A stretch of 64,000 nt of DNA from Pseudomonas lundensis (GTDB lineage: Bacteria; Pseudomonadota; Gammaproteobacteria; Pseudomonadales; Pseudomonadaceae). Each line of letters opens with the position of its first letter. The stretch's first letter is position 1. The position numbers and the translations under genes are program-made. Below, piece after piece: positions 55,461 to 64,000 of this stretch. The notes below the pieces were generated by a model. The model saw nothing but the letters and a program-made list of their open reading frames with translations, did not search any database and was not told the origin of the DNA. The stretch covers positions 62,001-126,000 of the forward strand of contig NZ_NQKI01000005.1 in NCBI RefSeq assembly GCF_002269125.1. Reading direction: 5' to 3'.

Positions 55461-56273
55461 ATGCTCCCCTTGTCACCGAGTTTGCTCCCCAGCCTCGCCG
55501 CCGCGTGTCTTTACGCCGCTGCGACTTTCTATCAAGGCAATTGCTTGCGCCATGGCGCAAAGGCAAACAAACGCCTGTTGGTGACGCTCGGCATTCTTGC
55601 CGTCATCACTCACGCCGCGAGCCTTTTTACCCATTTGATGACCCCTGCCGGTCTGGAGCTGGATTTTTTCAGCGCCGCCAGCCTGATTGCGGTCGCCGTG
55701 ATAGCAGTAACGCTGGTCGCCTGCGCCCGCATCCCGGTCGAGAATCTACTACTGCTTCTATACCCGCTGGGGGCCCTGACAGTGCTGCTGTCCGAATTCG
55801 CCCCGCCCGGCACGGTACAAGTCATTAATGAAGAGCCCGGTATCCTGGCCCATATCCTGCTGTCGATTTTGGCTTACGGCATGTTCACCATTGCGGTGTT
55901 TCAGGCGCTGCTACTGTCACTGCAGAACCACCAGCTCAAACACAAGCACCCCAAGGGCCTGATCAAAAACTTCCCGCCCCTGCAAACCATGGAAAGCCTG
56001 CTGTTTGGTTTCTTGTGGGCAGGCTGGACGCTGCTGTCGCTGTCGCTGATCTCGGGCTGGCTGTTCCTGGGCAACCTGTTTGCTCAACATCTGGTGCATA
56101 AAACACTGCTGGCGTGCCTGGCCTGGATCGTGTTCAGCGTGCTGTTGTGGGGTCGCCATCACCTCGGGTGGCGAGGCCACAAAGCCATCCGCTGGACGTT
56201 TGCCGGGTTCTGCCTGCTGATGCTGGCCTACTTTGGCAGCAAGCTGGTTCGCGAATACATTCTGCATATTTGA
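55461..56273 (+). CDS. CcsA/ResC-like cytochrome c assembly membrane protein (YpjD type)
   Basis: A 270-residue integral membrane protein with about eight helices, of the cytochrome C assembly (CcsA/HemX-like) family. It has LAAACLYAAATFYQGNCL at the N-terminus, conserved His in THAASLFTHL, LLLLYPLGALTVLL, EEPGILAHILLSILAYGMFTIA and LLSLSLISGWLFLGN. The YpjD-type partner next to ffh is a common arrangement. The haem-handling role is inferred from family. I chose the ATG at 55461 with CAGGA upstream; longer in-frame extensions are not helix-forming. The CorC-like gene follows 6 bp later. Confidence 0.88.
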   Translation: MLPLSPSLLPSLAAACLYAAATFYQGNCLRHGAKANKRLLVTLGILAVITHAASLFTHLMTPAGLELDFFSAASLIAVAVIAVTLVACARIPVENLLLLLYPLGALTVLLSEFAPPGTVQVINEEPGILAHILLSILAYGMFTIAVFQALLLSLQNHQLKHKHPKGLIKNFPPLQTMESLLFGFLWAGWTLLSLSLISGWLFLGNLFAQHLVHKTLLACLAWIVFSVLLWGRHHLGWRGHKAIRWTFAGFCLLMLAYFGSKLVREYILHI

Positions 56274-56279
56274 CGGGCG

Positions 56280-57161
56280 ATGATTATGGATAGCTTGCCC
56301 CCCGGGCCGCTGCTGGCCTTATTGGCTCTGGTGTTTGCAGGGCTGGGATTTTTTATTGGTCTGCTGTCGCGCAAGTCGCGATCCGTGGTTCAGCGTGCCG
56401 AGCCCCACTCGCTTCACAGTGCCCTGCCCCAGGAAGACGATGAACCCAACAATCGTCCGCCCTTACTGGCCGGCATTCACGCGCTGGATAACATCACGGT
56501 CAATGACATCCTGATCCCGCGGAGCGAGGTCGAAGGCCTTAACCTCGACGACCCGATAGAGGACCTGATCGAGCAGTTACGCCAAACCAAACGCACGCGC
56601 CTGCCGGTGTTTCATAACGACATTAACCAAGTTGAAGCGATCCTCAACACGCGCCATATCCAGCACATGCTGCCGGACGCCAGCCTGACCAAAGAGGCGA
56701 TTCTGGCCGTTTGCCACGAACCCTACTTCATCCCTGAAAGCACCCCGCTGCATTTGCAACTGCTGAACTTTCACAAACAGCAGCGTCGGATCGGCATCGT
56801 GGTGGATGAATACGGCGAAGTACTCGGGATTGTGACCCTTGAAGACATCCTCGAAGAGATCGTAGGCGAGTTCGAAAACGAGCAAAACGTCGACAACCCG
56901 CATATCGAGCCGCTGCCCAATGGCCGCTACGTGGTAGACGGCGCGGCATCCATTCGCGAGCTGAATAAAAGCCTGGGCTGGCAGCTGCCGTGCGACGGAC
57001 CGAAAACCCTGAACGGGCTGGTCACCGAAGCCCTGGAAACCATCCCGGAAACCACGGTATGCCTGAAGATCGGCCGCTATCGACTGGAAATCCTCGAAAC
57101 CGAAGACAACCGTGTCAGCCGCGTATTGATCTGGCACAACAGCGTCAAGCCCGCGGCCTGA
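56280..57161 (+). CDS. CorC/HlyC-family CBS-domain protein, short form
   Basis: A 293-residue protein. One membrane helix at about 7-28 (LLALLALVFAGLGFFIGLL) is followed by a pair of CBS domains (about 70-200; ALDNITVNDILIPRSEVEGL, then IGIVVDEYGEVLGIVTLEDILEEIVGEFE) and a CorC_HlyC transporter-associated domain (about 215-290; NGRYVVDGAASIRELNKSL). Full-length relatives in this gene position usually carry a DUF21 multi-helix domain of about 130 residues between the first helix and the CBS pair; it is missing here. It follows the CcsA-like gene by 6 bp, so they are cotranscribed. Magnesium/cobalt efflux is the family suggestion, unproven here. Start could be the ATG at 56280 or 56286. Confidence 0.85.
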   Translation: MIMDSLPPGPLLALLALVFAGLGFFIGLLSRKSRSVVQRAEPHSLHSALPQEDDEPNNRPPLLAGIHALDNITVNDILIPRSEVEGLNLDDPIEDLIEQLRQTKRTRLPVFHNDINQVEAILNTRHIQHMLPDASLTKEAILAVCHEPYFIPESTPLHLQLLNFHKQQRRIGIVVDEYGEVLGIVTLEDILEEIVGEFENEQNVDNPHIEPLPNGRYVVDGAASIRELNKSLGWQLPCDGPKTLNGLVTEALETIPETTVCLKIGRYRLEILETEDNRVSRVLIWHNSVKPAA

Positions 57162-57176
57162 TCGCCGCGCAGGGCC

Positions 57177-57206
57177 TTGTTCGATTCCGGCACGGCTCCC
57201 TATAAT
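57177..57206 (+). promoter_or_regulatory. Sigma-70 promoter of the MFS gene
   Basis: TTGTTC at 57177-57182 and TATAAT at 57201-57206, 18 bp apart, a near-consensus sigma-70 promoter. It directs transcription toward the MFS gene about 200 bp downstream, leaving a long 5' leader. Confidence 0.7.
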
Positions 57207-57411
57207 CATCCACGCTTACCCAAGCCCCGCCAACAGGCGTGCTACCCGCGCGCCGCGTCCCCGGCGGGTTGTTGTTCGCAGTACCTGCGTGCGTTCCCAT
57301 CCCGAACGGCGCTTGCACCCTGTTATCCCTCGGGGCCAACGACCATAACAATCGCTCAGCCTCGCCTCGCTCCCCGCGCAGGCCAGCCATGAGCACATAA
57401 CTGTCAGGGAT

Positions 57412-58734
57412 ATGCACATGACCACCAGCACCACTTACAGCGAAGCTGCGTCCGAGAAACCGGCCAATTCAGCCACCCGTGTGGCCACCGCCAGCTTTAT
57501 CGGAACGGCCATCGAATTCTACGACTTTTATGTCTACGCGACGGCCGCCGCGCTGGTCATCGGGCCGGTGTTCTTTCCGCAGACATCCGGCACCGCGCAA
57601 ATGTTGTCGGCTTTTCTGACCTTCGGCATCGCTTTTCTCGCACGCCCGCTGGGCTCATTTCTGTTTGGCCATTACGGCGACCGCATCGGTCGCAAGTCCA
57701 CGCTGGTGGCCTCGCTGCTGCTGATGGGCGTGTGCACCACGCTGATTGGCGTGCTGCCGGGCTATGCCACGATCGGTGCCTGGGCCCCCATCCTGTTGTG
57801 CGTGCTACGTTTTGGCCAAGGCCTTGGTCTAGGTGGGGAATGGGGCGGAGCAGCGCTGCTGGCCACTGAAAACGCGCCAAAAGGCAAACGTGCCTGGTTC
57901 GGCATGTTCCCGCAGCTAGGCCCCTCGATTGGTTTTCTGGCGGCCAATGGCTTGTTTTTGACGTTGGCCATGACCCTCAGCGATGAGCAGTTCCGCGCCT
58001 GGGGCTGGCGAATTCCATTCCTGCTGAGCGCAGCCCTGGTGATGGTAGGTTTGTATGTGCGCCTCAAACTTGAAGAAACGCCGGTATTTGCCAAAGCCGT
58101 GGCGCAACACGAACGGGTAAAAATGCCGATCATCGAGCTGTTCAGCCAATACTGGGCGCCGATGCTGCTGGGCGCGGCTTCAATGGTGGTGTGTTACGCG
58201 CTGTTCTATATCTCGACAGTGTTTTCCCTGAGTTACGGGGTGTCGACCTTGGGCTACACCCGCGAAACGTTCCTTGGCCTGCTGTGCTTTGCCGTGCTGT
58301 TCATGGCAGCGGCAACGCCGCTCGCGGCCTGGGCCAGCGACCGCTGGGGACGTAAACCGGTGCTCATCGTCGGTGGCGTACTGGCATTGCTGTCGGGTTT
58401 TTTGATGGAGCCGTTGCTCACCCACGGCACCACATGGGGCGTGGCGCTGTTTTTGTGTATTGAACTGTTCTTGATGGGCGTTACGTTTGCGCCGATGGGG
58501 GCGCTGCTGCCGGAGCTGTTCCCCACCCGCGTGCGCTATACCGGCGCGTCGGCCGCGTACAACCTGGGCGGGATTGTCGGCGCGTCTGCGGCACCGTTCT
58601 TCGCCCAAAAGCTGGTCAGCATGGGTGGTTTGAGCTGGGTAGGCGGGTACGTATCAGGGGCAGCGCTACTCAGCCTGATTGCTGTGCTGTGCCTGAAGGA
58701 AACAAGGGAAGCTGACCTGAACAGGGTCGCGTGA
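57412..58734 (+). CDS. MFS transporter, metabolite:H+ symporter (MHS) type
   Basis: A 440-residue, 12-helix major facilitator of the MHS branch, which imports organic acids or osmolytes with protons. Marks: ATASFIGTAIEFYDFYVYATAAALVIGP near the start, the loop 2-3 motif LFGHYGDRIGRKSTL, and RFGQGLGLGGEWGGAALL. The substrate cannot be named. The start at 57412 or the second ATG six bases later are both possible. It is convergent with purT across a perfect hairpin. Confidence 0.9.
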   Translation: MHMTTSTTYSEAASEKPANSATRVATASFIGTAIEFYDFYVYATAAALVIGPVFFPQTSGTAQMLSAFLTFGIAFLARPLGSFLFGHYGDRIGRKSTLVASLLLMGVCTTLIGVLPGYATIGAWAPILLCVLRFGQGLGLGGEWGGAALLATENAPKGKRAWFGMFPQLGPSIGFLAANGLFLTLAMTLSDEQFRAWGWRIPFLLSAALVMVGLYVRLKLEETPVFAKAVAQHERVKMPIIELFSQYWAPMLLGAASMVVCYALFYISTVFSLSYGVSTLGYTRETFLGLLCFAVLFMAAATPLAAWASDRWGRKPVLIVGGVLALLSGFLMEPLLTHGTTWGVALFLCIELFLMGVTFAPMGALLPELFPTRVRYTGASAAYNLGGIVGASAAPFFAQKLVSMGGLSWVGGYVSGAALLSLIAVLCLKETREADLNRVA

Positions 58735-58753
58735 AGATGCTTTAAAACTCGTC

Positions 58754-58780
58754 GTCGCTGCCGCCAAGTGCGGCAGCGAC
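58754..58780. terminator. Convergent hairpin between the MFS gene and purT
   Basis: A perfect 11 bp stem, GTCGCTGCCGC (58754-58764) with GCGGCAGCGAC (58770-58780), 5-base loop. No T-run. Position fits a shared terminator. Confidence 0.65.
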
Positions 58781-58790
58781 GCACAAGGGT

Positions 58791-59972
58791 TTACAGCTCG
58801 ACAACCACGGCCTGGGCGGCACGTGTGGCTTTGGCACGCGCGGCCTCAATCGACTCGTCACGGGCCAGGGCTACGCCCATGCGACGCTGACCGCTGACTT
58901 CAGGTTTGCCAAACAGGCGCAATGCCGTATCAGGCTCGCTCAGCGCGGCACCCAGGTTGGCAAAAGCCGTCTGGGTGGACTGGCCTTGCACCAGAATGAC
59001 CGCCGACGCGGACGGCCCGAACTGACGAATCAAGGGGATCGGCAGCCCCAGTATGGCGCGGGCGTGCAGCGCAAACTGCGACAAGTCCTGAGAAATCAGC
59101 GTGACCAGCCCCGTGTCATGCGGACGCGGCGAGACTTCGCTGAACCAGACCTGATCACCTTTGATGAACAGCTCGACGCCGAACAAACCGCGCCCGCCGA
59201 GTGCCTCTGTGACGGCCTTGGCAACGCGCTCGGATTCAGCCAGCGCAATCGGGCTCATGGCCTGCGGCTGCCACGACTCTTGATAGTCGCCGTTCTCCTG
59301 ACGATGCCCCACCGGCGCACAGAATGTCGTGCCGCCGACGTGGCGCACAGTGAGCAAGGTGATTTCGTAATCAAAGTCGATAAAGCCTTCGATGATGACG
59401 CGACCTTTACCCGCGCGGCCGCCCTCTTGCGCGTAATCCCAGGCTTTTTGCACATCATCAGTGCTGCGTAGCAGGCTCTGGCCTTTGCCCGAAGAACTCA
59501 TGACCGGCTTGACCACACAGGGAAACCCGAGGTCTTGCACGGCACGGTTGTAGTCTTCGAATGTATCTGCAAAGTGATAGGGCGAGGTCGGCAGGTCCAG
59601 CTCTTCGGCGGCCAGACGACGGATGCCTTCACGGTTCATGGTCAACGACGTGGCGCGGGCTGTGGGGATGACGGTAAAGCCTTCAGCCTCCAGTTCGACC
59701 AATGTGGCGGTAGCGATGGCTTCGATTTCCGGCACGATGAAGTGCGGTTTCTCAGCTTCGATCACGGCCCGCAAGGCGGCGCCGTCGAGCATGTTGATCA
59801 CGTGGCTGCGGTGCGCCACTTGCATGGCGGGGGCATGCGCGTAGCGATCAACGGCAATCACTTCGACACCCAAACGCTGCAATTCGATGACAACTTCTTT
59901 ACCCAGCTCGCCGCAGCCGCACAGCAATACGCGGGTCGCGGTCGGCGACAGTGGAGTTCCGATACGGGTCAT
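58791..59972 (-). CDS. purT: Formate-dependent phosphoribosylglycinamide formyltransferase PurT
   Basis: The ATP-grasp enzyme that makes formyl-GAR from GAR, formate and ATP in purine synthesis (alternative to PurN). 393 residues. Marks: [21 protein letters not shown] near the start, the ATP-grasp part with [40 protein letters not shown] and [26 protein letters not shown] (read in parts). It stands alone. Confidence 0.97.
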   Translation of the reverse strand: MTRIGTPLSPTATRVLLCGCGELGKEVVIELQRLGVEVIAVDRYAHAPAMQVAHRSHVINMLDGAALRAVIEAEKPHFIVPEIEAIATATLVELEAEGFTVIPTARATSLTMNREGIRRLAAEELDLPTSPYHFADTFEDYNRAVQDLGFPCVVKPVMSSSGKGQSLLRSTDDVQKAWDYAQEGGRAGKGRVIIEGFIDFDYEITLLTVRHVGGTTFCAPVGHRQENGDYQESWQPQAMSPIALAESERVAKAVTEALGGRGLFGVELFIKGDQVWFSEVSPRPHDTGLVTLISQDLSQFALHARAILGLPIPLIRQFGPSASAVILVQGQSTQTAFANLGAALSEPDTALRLFGKPEVSGQRRMGVALARDESIEAARAKATRAAQAVVVEL

Positions 59973-60071
59973 TTCAGGTCCTCAAGGAAACAAATCATCG
60001 AAGGCGCTCGCCAGGCCAGCGCCTGCTGGGGGAGAAAGGCCGGCATTTTACATGATCCGGGCCGCGTGACC

Positions 60072-60536
60072 TTATTGGGCCGTTGCTTTGCGCATTCTCC
60101 AGGCCATGGCCAGCCACACGCAGGTCACGCCCGCAAACTTCGAGCCCATGGCCGTCAGGATCACGCCGGGGGTAAAAGCATCGATCATGCCAAAGAAAAT
60201 GAAGGTATCAATCGGTATGCTCAGCGCTGAACTAATCCACAGCCGGTCATGCAATGGGCGCTTAGTGACGGTGAACACCAACCAGTCAATGCACTCTGAC
60301 ACGGCAAACGCAGTGGCGCTGGCCAAGGCAATGGAAGGGTCGGAAGTGATATAGGACAAAACCAGCGCCGCCAGCATGGCCACTAGGGCCCCATGACCAA
60401 AGCGGGTTTGCACCATGTCGCGCAGGATGAATACCAGCCCGCCCCAGGCCGACCAGATGATGTCCAGATGCGGCGCCGTAGAAAACGCGTAGTTGATGAG
60501 CACAACGCTGGCGATATACGCGATGAGATACAGCAT
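60072..60536 (-). CDS. VUT-family (YhhQ-like) membrane protein
   Basis: A small integral membrane protein of the VUT/YhhQ family, whose E. coli member imports queuosine precursors. Five or six helices: LYLIAYIASVVLINYAF, WGGLVFILRDMVQTRFG, LVAMLAALVLSYITS, AFAVSECIDWLVFTV and SIPIDTFIFFGMID. I chose the ATG at 60536 (MLYLIAYIAS), giving 154 residues and starting with the first helix; the ATG at 60584 would add 16 residues with three Cys/Pro-rich positions. Neither has a strong ribosome site. Substrate is inferred only from family. Confidence 0.78.
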   Translation of the reverse strand: MLYLIAYIASVVLINYAFSTAPHLDIIWSAWGGLVFILRDMVQTRFGHGALVAMLAALVLSYITSDPSIALASATAFAVSECIDWLVFTVTKRPLHDRLWISSALSIPIDTFIFFGMIDAFTPGVILTAMGSKFAGVTCVWLAMAWRMRKATAQ

Positions 60537-60622
60537 GGTAACGGGAGACACCTCTGGGCAAGGCGCACAGGGTACTTGAGTCATGCCTGTATTTGTAGTC
60601 GCTGGCGCAGCGACCACACAGG

Positions 60623-60832
60623 TCAAACCGGGCCGTTCATCATCCACATCACGCCACTGGACGCGGCCCGCTCATGGCACAACACCAGCACGTCGCGGCG
60701 CTCAGCGTTGGTCATGCGGCTCCAGCGGGTGATTTCAGCCACGGTACGCTGGCATCCGGTGCACACGTCATTGTCGTCCAGCGCGCAAATGCTCACGCAG
60801 GGGGACGCTACCGGACGCTCCTGTTCACTCAC
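60623..60832 (-). CDS. DUF1289 small Cys-motif protein
   Basis: A 69-residue protein of the DUF1289 family. The signature [20 protein letters not shown] contains four Cys (12, 16, 24, 27) that could bind a metal or Fe-S cluster, followed by [17 protein letters not shown]. It starts with GTG, and its start overlaps the stop of the gamma-carbonic-anhydrase gene (GTGA), so the two are translationally coupled. Function unknown. Confidence 0.85.
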   Translation of the reverse strand: MSEQERPVASPCVSICALDDNDVCTGCQRTVAEITRWSRMTNAERRDVLVLCHERAASSGVMWMMNGPV

Positions 60833-61353
60833 GATGACTGCTCTGCAAGGTCGCGGGCGTAACGCTGGGCATTTTTCACGTAATGGGCGGCACTGGCTTG
60901 CAGCAACGCTTTTTGCTCGTCAGTCAGGTCGCGGACCACTTTGCCTGGCGACCCCATGACCAGCGAACCCTCTGGGATAACCTTGCCTTCGCCGATCAGC
61001 GCGTTCGCGCCAATGATGCAGTGTTTGCCAATTTTGGCGCCGTTAAGGATCACTGCATTGATGCCGATCAGGCTGTAATCGCCGACTGTGCAGCCATGCA
61101 GCATGGCGTTATGGCCGATGGTCACGCCCGTGCCCAAGGTCAGCGGATAGCCCATGTCGGTATGCATCACGGCACCGTCCTGCACGTTGCTGTCCTTACC
61201 GATGAGGATCAGTTCGTTATCACCCCGTAACACGGCGTTAAACCACACGCTGGCGCCCTCTTCCAGCCGCACGTTACCGATCAGCGTGGCATTGGGTGCT
61301 GTCCAGCTGTCAGGGTGGGTGTCGACGCATGCGTCGCCCAAACGGTATTTCAT
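60829..61353 (-). CDS. Gamma-carbonic-anhydrase family hexapeptide protein (YrdA/PaaY-like)
   Basis: A 174-residue left-handed beta-helix protein. The hexapeptide repeats run about 15-130 ([26 protein letters not shown]...), with the zinc-ligand His set in VMHTDMG and [14 protein letters not shown]. Family members are gamma-class carbonic anhydrases or related zinc/ion-binding proteins; activity cannot be told from sequence. It is cotranscribed with the DUF1289 gene. Confidence 0.9.
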   Translation of the reverse strand: MKYRLGDACVDTHPDSWTAPNATLIGNVRLEEGASVWFNAVLRGDNELILIGKDSNVQDGAVMHTDMGYPLTLGTGVTIGHNAMLHGCTVGDYSLIGINAVILNGAKIGKHCIIGANALIGEGKVIPEGSLVMGSPGKVVRDLTDEQKALLQASAAHYVKNAQRYARDLAEQSS

Positions 61354-61394
61354 GGCAAAGTCCTCAAGGCAGGCATGACCCTGTGAGCAGGGTT

Positions 61395-61997
61395 CTAGAA
61401 AGTGATAAAACGTTCTGGCGGGGTATGCAGGTTGATATTCACGTCGTCATAAAGCAAGTTCATCAACTCGACGATCATGATCGCGGTCAGCCCCCAGATC
61501 TTGTACACACCAAAGCGGTAACTCGGCACATACCAACTGCGGCCTTGATAGTCGATACGGTGCGTGTGTTCACGGGGGTCCTGGCGGAAGAAGTCCAGAG
61601 GAACGCTGAACACAGCCGCGATTTCCGCATCGTTGGCCAGGTATTCGACATAGTCAGGAACAACCCCGACATAGGGCGTCACTCGAATGCCGTGCAGGGA
61701 AATCAATGGGCTCAGCGGGCCAATGACTTCCACCAGCCCCGGCGGCAGACCGATTTCTTCTTCAGCTTCGCGCAGGGCCGTAAACACAAGGTCCGGGTCT
61801 TCGGGGTCACGTCGGCCACCGGGGAAGGCCACCTCGCCCCCATGGGTTGAGAGGCCGCTGGCGCGCAGGGTCAATATTAATTCAGGCTTATCACTGCGGG
61901 TCACCGGCAGCAATACGGCAGCCTCGGGGAAATTGCGCTCTGTCACCAGCGTTCGCGGGGTGTAGCGGCTCACGCGGCCAAGCAGCTCGTCCAGCAT
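61395..61997 (-). CDS. Nudix hydrolase, CoA pyrophosphatase (NudL-like)
   Basis: A 200-residue Nudix enzyme. The CoA-pyrophosphatase signature [19 protein letters not shown], followed by [20 protein letters not shown], leads into the Nudix box ending [10 protein letters not shown]. Family members split CoA into 3',5'-ADP and phosphopantetheine. It is 41 bp upstream of the gamma-carbonic-anhydrase gene on the same strand, so cotranscription is likely. Confidence 0.92.
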   Translation of the reverse strand: MLDELLGRVSRYTPRTLVTERNFPEAAVLLPVTRSDKPELILTLRASGLSTHGGEVAFPGGRRDPEDPDLVFTALREAEEEIGLPPGLVEVIGPLSPLISLHGIRVTPYVGVVPDYVEYLANDAEIAAVFSVPLDFFRQDPREHTHRIDYQGRSWYVPSYRFGVYKIWGLTAIMIVELMNLLYDDVNINLHTPPERFITF

Positions 61998-62142
61998 AGG
62001 TCATCTCGATCCGTCACTTATCGGGCATCATGCACCAAATCACCCAATGCACCCAAGCCCCACACTGTCGCAGCACGCCACGCGGCACTTGCCCAAGCCC
62101 CGCCTGAACCGCCAAGATAGGCGCCACACCAGAGAGCTCAGC

Positions 62143-62700
62143 ATGAAATTTTGCAGCCAGTGCGGCCATTCCGTCAGCCAACACATCCCGCAGGGTGATT
62201 CGCGCCTGCGCTACGTGTGCGACCACTGCCAGACCATTCACTACCAAAACCCGAACATCGTTGCCGGGTGCGTACCAACGTGGGGCACCCAAGTGTTGCT
62301 GTGCAGGCGCGCGATCGAACCCCGTAAAGGGTTCTGGACGCTGCCCGCCGGCTTCATGGAGAACGGCGAAACCGTTGAGCAGGCCGCGCAACGTGAAACC
62401 CGCGAAGAAGCCTGTGCCGAAGTCGCGAACCTGAGCATCTATACCTTGATCGATGTACCGCACATCAATCAGGTGCATATTTTCTACCGTGCCGAACTGC
62501 TGAACCGCGATTTTGCGGCCGGTGAAGAGAGCCTTGAAGTGCGCCTGTTCGACGAAGCCGATATCCCTTGGTCAGAGCTGGCTTTTCGCACGGTCAGCCG
62601 TACCTTAGAATGCTTTTTCGCTGACCGGCCGGGGCAAACCTATCCGGTGCGCAGCGAAGCCGTGCCGCCCTTGGCAGGCTTGGTCAAACCTCAACAGTAA
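62143..62700 (+). CDS. Nudix hydrolase with N-terminal zinc ribbon
   Basis: A 185-residue protein. The N-terminus carries a four-Cys zinc ribbon (MKFCSQCGHSV ... YVCDHCQTIHYQNP), followed by a Nudix domain with GFWTLPAGFMENGETVEQAA and REETREEACAEV-like box (QRETREEACAEV). Members act on NADH-like or other nucleotide substrates; the substrate is unknown. I chose the ATG at 62143 because the zinc ribbon begins there; the frame runs 32 codons upstream. It is divergent from the NudL gene. Confidence 0.9.
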   Translation: MKFCSQCGHSVSQHIPQGDSRLRYVCDHCQTIHYQNPNIVAGCVPTWGTQVLLCRRAIEPRKGFWTLPAGFMENGETVEQAAQRETREEACAEVANLSIYTLIDVPHINQVHIFYRAELLNRDFAAGEESLEVRLFDEADIPWSELAFRTVSRTLECFFADRPGQTYPVRSEAVPPLAGLVKPQQ

Positions 62701-62741
62701 ACGTGTTCGTCACCCCACTGCACCTCTAGGGATACCGCTCC

Positions 62742-63308
62742 ATGCGTTGGTTGTTTACCGCACTCTGTCTGTCATTTGCTGTTACGTGCCAAGCCGCCGT
62801 TGTCGTCACCATCAACGGCAAGCCCGTCGATAAAAATGAAGTGATCCAGCCGCATCTTTCGTCGCAGCCCGCCCGCGCCGGTCAGCCGGTGGAAAAAATC
62901 CTCGTGCTCAAGTCGGCCCGTCAGTTGCAGTTGATCAGCAACGGCAAACCCATCAGGACATACCGCATCTCATTGGGCAAGCAACCCAAGGGGCCAAAAA
63001 CCCGCGAAGGCGACAAGCGCACTCCGGAAGGCCTTTACTGGGTCGACTGGCGCAAGAAAAGTGAGAAATTCAACCTCGCCATGCACATCTCTTATCCCAA
63101 CATCAGCGATGCCGCACAGGCCCGCCGTGAAGGTGTGAGCCCGGGTTCAATGATCATGATTCACGGCACACCGGACACCGAAGAAAACCCGGAAAACCTG
63201 TTTCATACGCTGGATTGGACTGACGGCTGCATCGCCATGAAGAACTATGAAATGCGTGAGGTGTGGAACCTGACCAAAGACGGCACGATGGTCGAAATTC
63301 GCCCGTAA
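62742..63308 (+). CDS. L,D-transpeptidase (YkuD domain), periplasmic
   Basis: A 188-residue secreted protein with the signal peptide cleaved near residue 18 (CQA-AVV). The YkuD domain spans about 50-187: VLKSARQLQLISNG, YRISLGKQPKGPK, and the active site MIHGTP ... DWTDGCIAMKNYEM with catalytic His and Cys (TDGCIAM). It probably cross-links or modifies peptidoglycan. It follows the Nudix gene by 41 bp on the same strand. A strong terminator follows. Confidence 0.92.
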   Translation: MRWLFTALCLSFAVTCQAAVVVTINGKPVDKNEVIQPHLSSQPARAGQPVEKILVLKSARQLQLISNGKPIRTYRISLGKQPKGPKTREGDKRTPEGLYWVDWRKKSEKFNLAMHISYPNISDAAQARREGVSPGSMIMIHGTPDTEENPENLFHTLDWTDGCIAMKNYEMREVWNLTKDGTMVEIRP

Positions 63309-63324
63309 CCCCTCTCGCGCCATA

Positions 63325-63363
63325 AAAAAACCCGCTGACCGTTACCGGTTCAGCGGGTTTTTT
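63325..63363. terminator. Bidirectional terminator after the L,D-transpeptidase gene
   Basis: AAAAACCCGCTGA on the left pairs with TCAGCGGGTTTTT on the right around an ACCGG-type inner stem with a bulge. A-run and T-run flank it. It serves the L,D-transpeptidase (+) and the Nif3-like gene (-). Confidence 0.92.
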
Positions 63364-63377
63364 ATTGCAGTTCCCGA

Positions 63378-63689
63378 CTAAAAATCAGCCAGCCGCCACA
63401 CCTCATAAGCAGGCGTTTCGTACGGGTGGCTGAGCTTGAGCGCAGCCACCACTGCCTGGATCAGCTCATCGGCAACCACCAGCTCAACTTTCCATTCCCC
63501 AACATATTCAACCGTGCCGGTTTGCCCGATGAACGGCTGACTGCCGTCCAGCGCGCGAAACTGGCCTTGGCCCAGGGTCTGCCAGGCACAGTGGTCGTAG
63601 TTGCCGATACGGCCGCCACCGGCAGCGAATACGGCATCCTTGACCCCATCTATGTGGCTGGGAGGCACGAAAAAGCTGAGCTTGTACAT
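63378..63689 (-). CDS. YqfO/Nif3-dimer-domain protein
   Basis: A 103-residue protein matching the insert/dimer (CutA-like) domain of the Nif3/YqfO family: YKLSFFVPPSHIDGVKDAVFAAGGGRIGNYDHC, GQTGTVEYV and LKLSHPYETPAYEVW. Function unknown. It begins 5 bp after the purL stop on the same strand and is cotranscribed with it. Confidence 0.88.
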   Translation of the reverse strand: MYKLSFFVPPSHIDGVKDAVFAAGGGRIGNYDHCAWQTLGQGQFRALDGSQPFIGQTGTVEYVGEWKVELVVADELIQAVVAALKLSHPYETPAYEVWRLADF

Positions 63690-63694
63690 CGCGC

Positions 63695-64000
63695 TTAATC
63701 CACCCAGACGCGAGCGTTACGGAACATGCGCAACCATGGCGCATCTTCGTTCCACTCTTCAGGACGCCACGAGTTTTGCACGGCACGGAAAACACGCTCC
63801 GGGTGCGGCATCATGATGGTCACGCGACCGTCACGGCTGGTCAGACCGGTAATCCCGCGCGGCGAACCGTTCGGGTTGGCCGGGTAGCTTTCAGTGACTT
63901 TGCCGTGGTTATCGACGAAACGCAGCGCTACTGCGCCGGACAGGTCCGCTTGCAACATGGCTTCTTCACTGGCGAATTCAGCATGACCTTCGCCGTGCGC
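63695..64000 (-). CDS. purL: Phosphoribosylformylglycinamidine synthase PurL, C-terminal fragment
   Basis: The last 101 codons of PurL, which makes FGAM from FGAR, glutamine and ATP in purine synthesis. The frame is open to the window edge, so the rest lies outside. The visible part is the end of the glutamine amidotransferase domain: [11 protein letters not shown] with the amidotransferase His, [21 protein letters not shown] and [10 protein letters not shown], ending ARVWVD. Confidence 0.95.
   Translation of the reverse strand, partial: AHGEGHAEFASEEAMLQADLSGAVALRFVDNHGKVTESYPANPNGSPRGITGLTSRDGRVTIMMPHPERVFRAVQNSWRPEEWNEDAPWLRMFRNARVWVD

Noticed and set aside
57162..57411. Small gene between the CorC-like gene and the MFS gene
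   Set aside because: Short frames lack ribosome sites and are proline/arginine-rich by composition; the stretch carries the MFS promoter and leader instead.
60537..60622. preQ1 riboswitch upstream of the VUT-family gene
   Set aside because: Family members are sometimes under preQ1 riboswitches, but I do not see the preQ1-I hairpin with its A-rich tail here.

Overview
The window is a stretch of a Pseudomonas chromosome, most likely from the P. fluorescens lineage. Protein families, gene order and moderate-to-high GC all fit. The order plsB / mexK-mexJ-mexL / rsmJ / tsaB-adk-ppc / lptF / lysS-prfB / wsp / recJ / thrC-hom-dsbC-xerD / rplS-trmD-rimM-rpsP / ffh / purT / purL is, from memory, close to the PA3673-PA3763 region of P. 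aeruginosa PAO1. No tRNA, rRNA, CRISPR array, prophage or insertion sequence was seen.

Layout. 1-7900: the 3' part of plsB (phospholipid synthesis), a YbaY-like lipoprotein, and a MexJK-type RND efflux pump with its divergent TetR regulator MexL. 7950-16900: rsmJ, small conserved genes, tsaB-adk, ppc and the envelope lipoprotein pair ending in lptF, which sits behind a candidate AlgU promoter. 16900-23660: a membrane protein, a lipoprotein hydrolase, a DUF1704 HExxxH protein, a lipoprotein, a TetR regulator, and the prfB-lysS pair, with prfB carrying the classic +1 programmed frameshift. 23985-24774: an extra SAM methyltransferase. 24872-33330: the complete wspABCDEF-wspR surface-sensing system, which makes c-di-GMP.

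33480-34190 is gene-free. It holds two inverted copies of a roughly 235 bp structured repeat of the kind scattered through Pseudomonas genomes, plus a TTGATC tract and a short direct repeat. 34230-41553 carries a small protein, a DUF533 protein, an old yellow enzyme, recJ, YaeQ, a CoA transferase and a periplasmic binding protein. 41727-44377 is the least ordinary locus: a BvgS/RocS-like sensor with two periplasmic binding domains, a membrane helix and a PAS domain that stops where the kinase should begin, followed by a RocR-like receiver with no EAL output domain.

44497-49226 is the threonine/disulfide/recombinase block xerD-dsbC-hom-thrC, with elaborate hairpins between dsbC, hom and thrC. 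49359-57161 contains an antiporter, a thioesterase, the rpsP-rimM-trmD-rplS operon, ffh followed by four tandem hairpins, a CcsA-like membrane protein and a shortened CorC protein. 57412-64000 holds an MFS transporter, purT, a VUT-family transporter, a gamma-carbonic-anhydrase-like protein with a DUF1289 partner, two Nudix hydrolases, an L,D-transpeptidase, a Nif3-like protein and the 3' end of purL.

Most of the window is conserved housekeeping DNA. The main candidates for something new are the kinase-less sensor/receiver pair, the covarying inverted repeats, and the hairpin-rich operon junctions.
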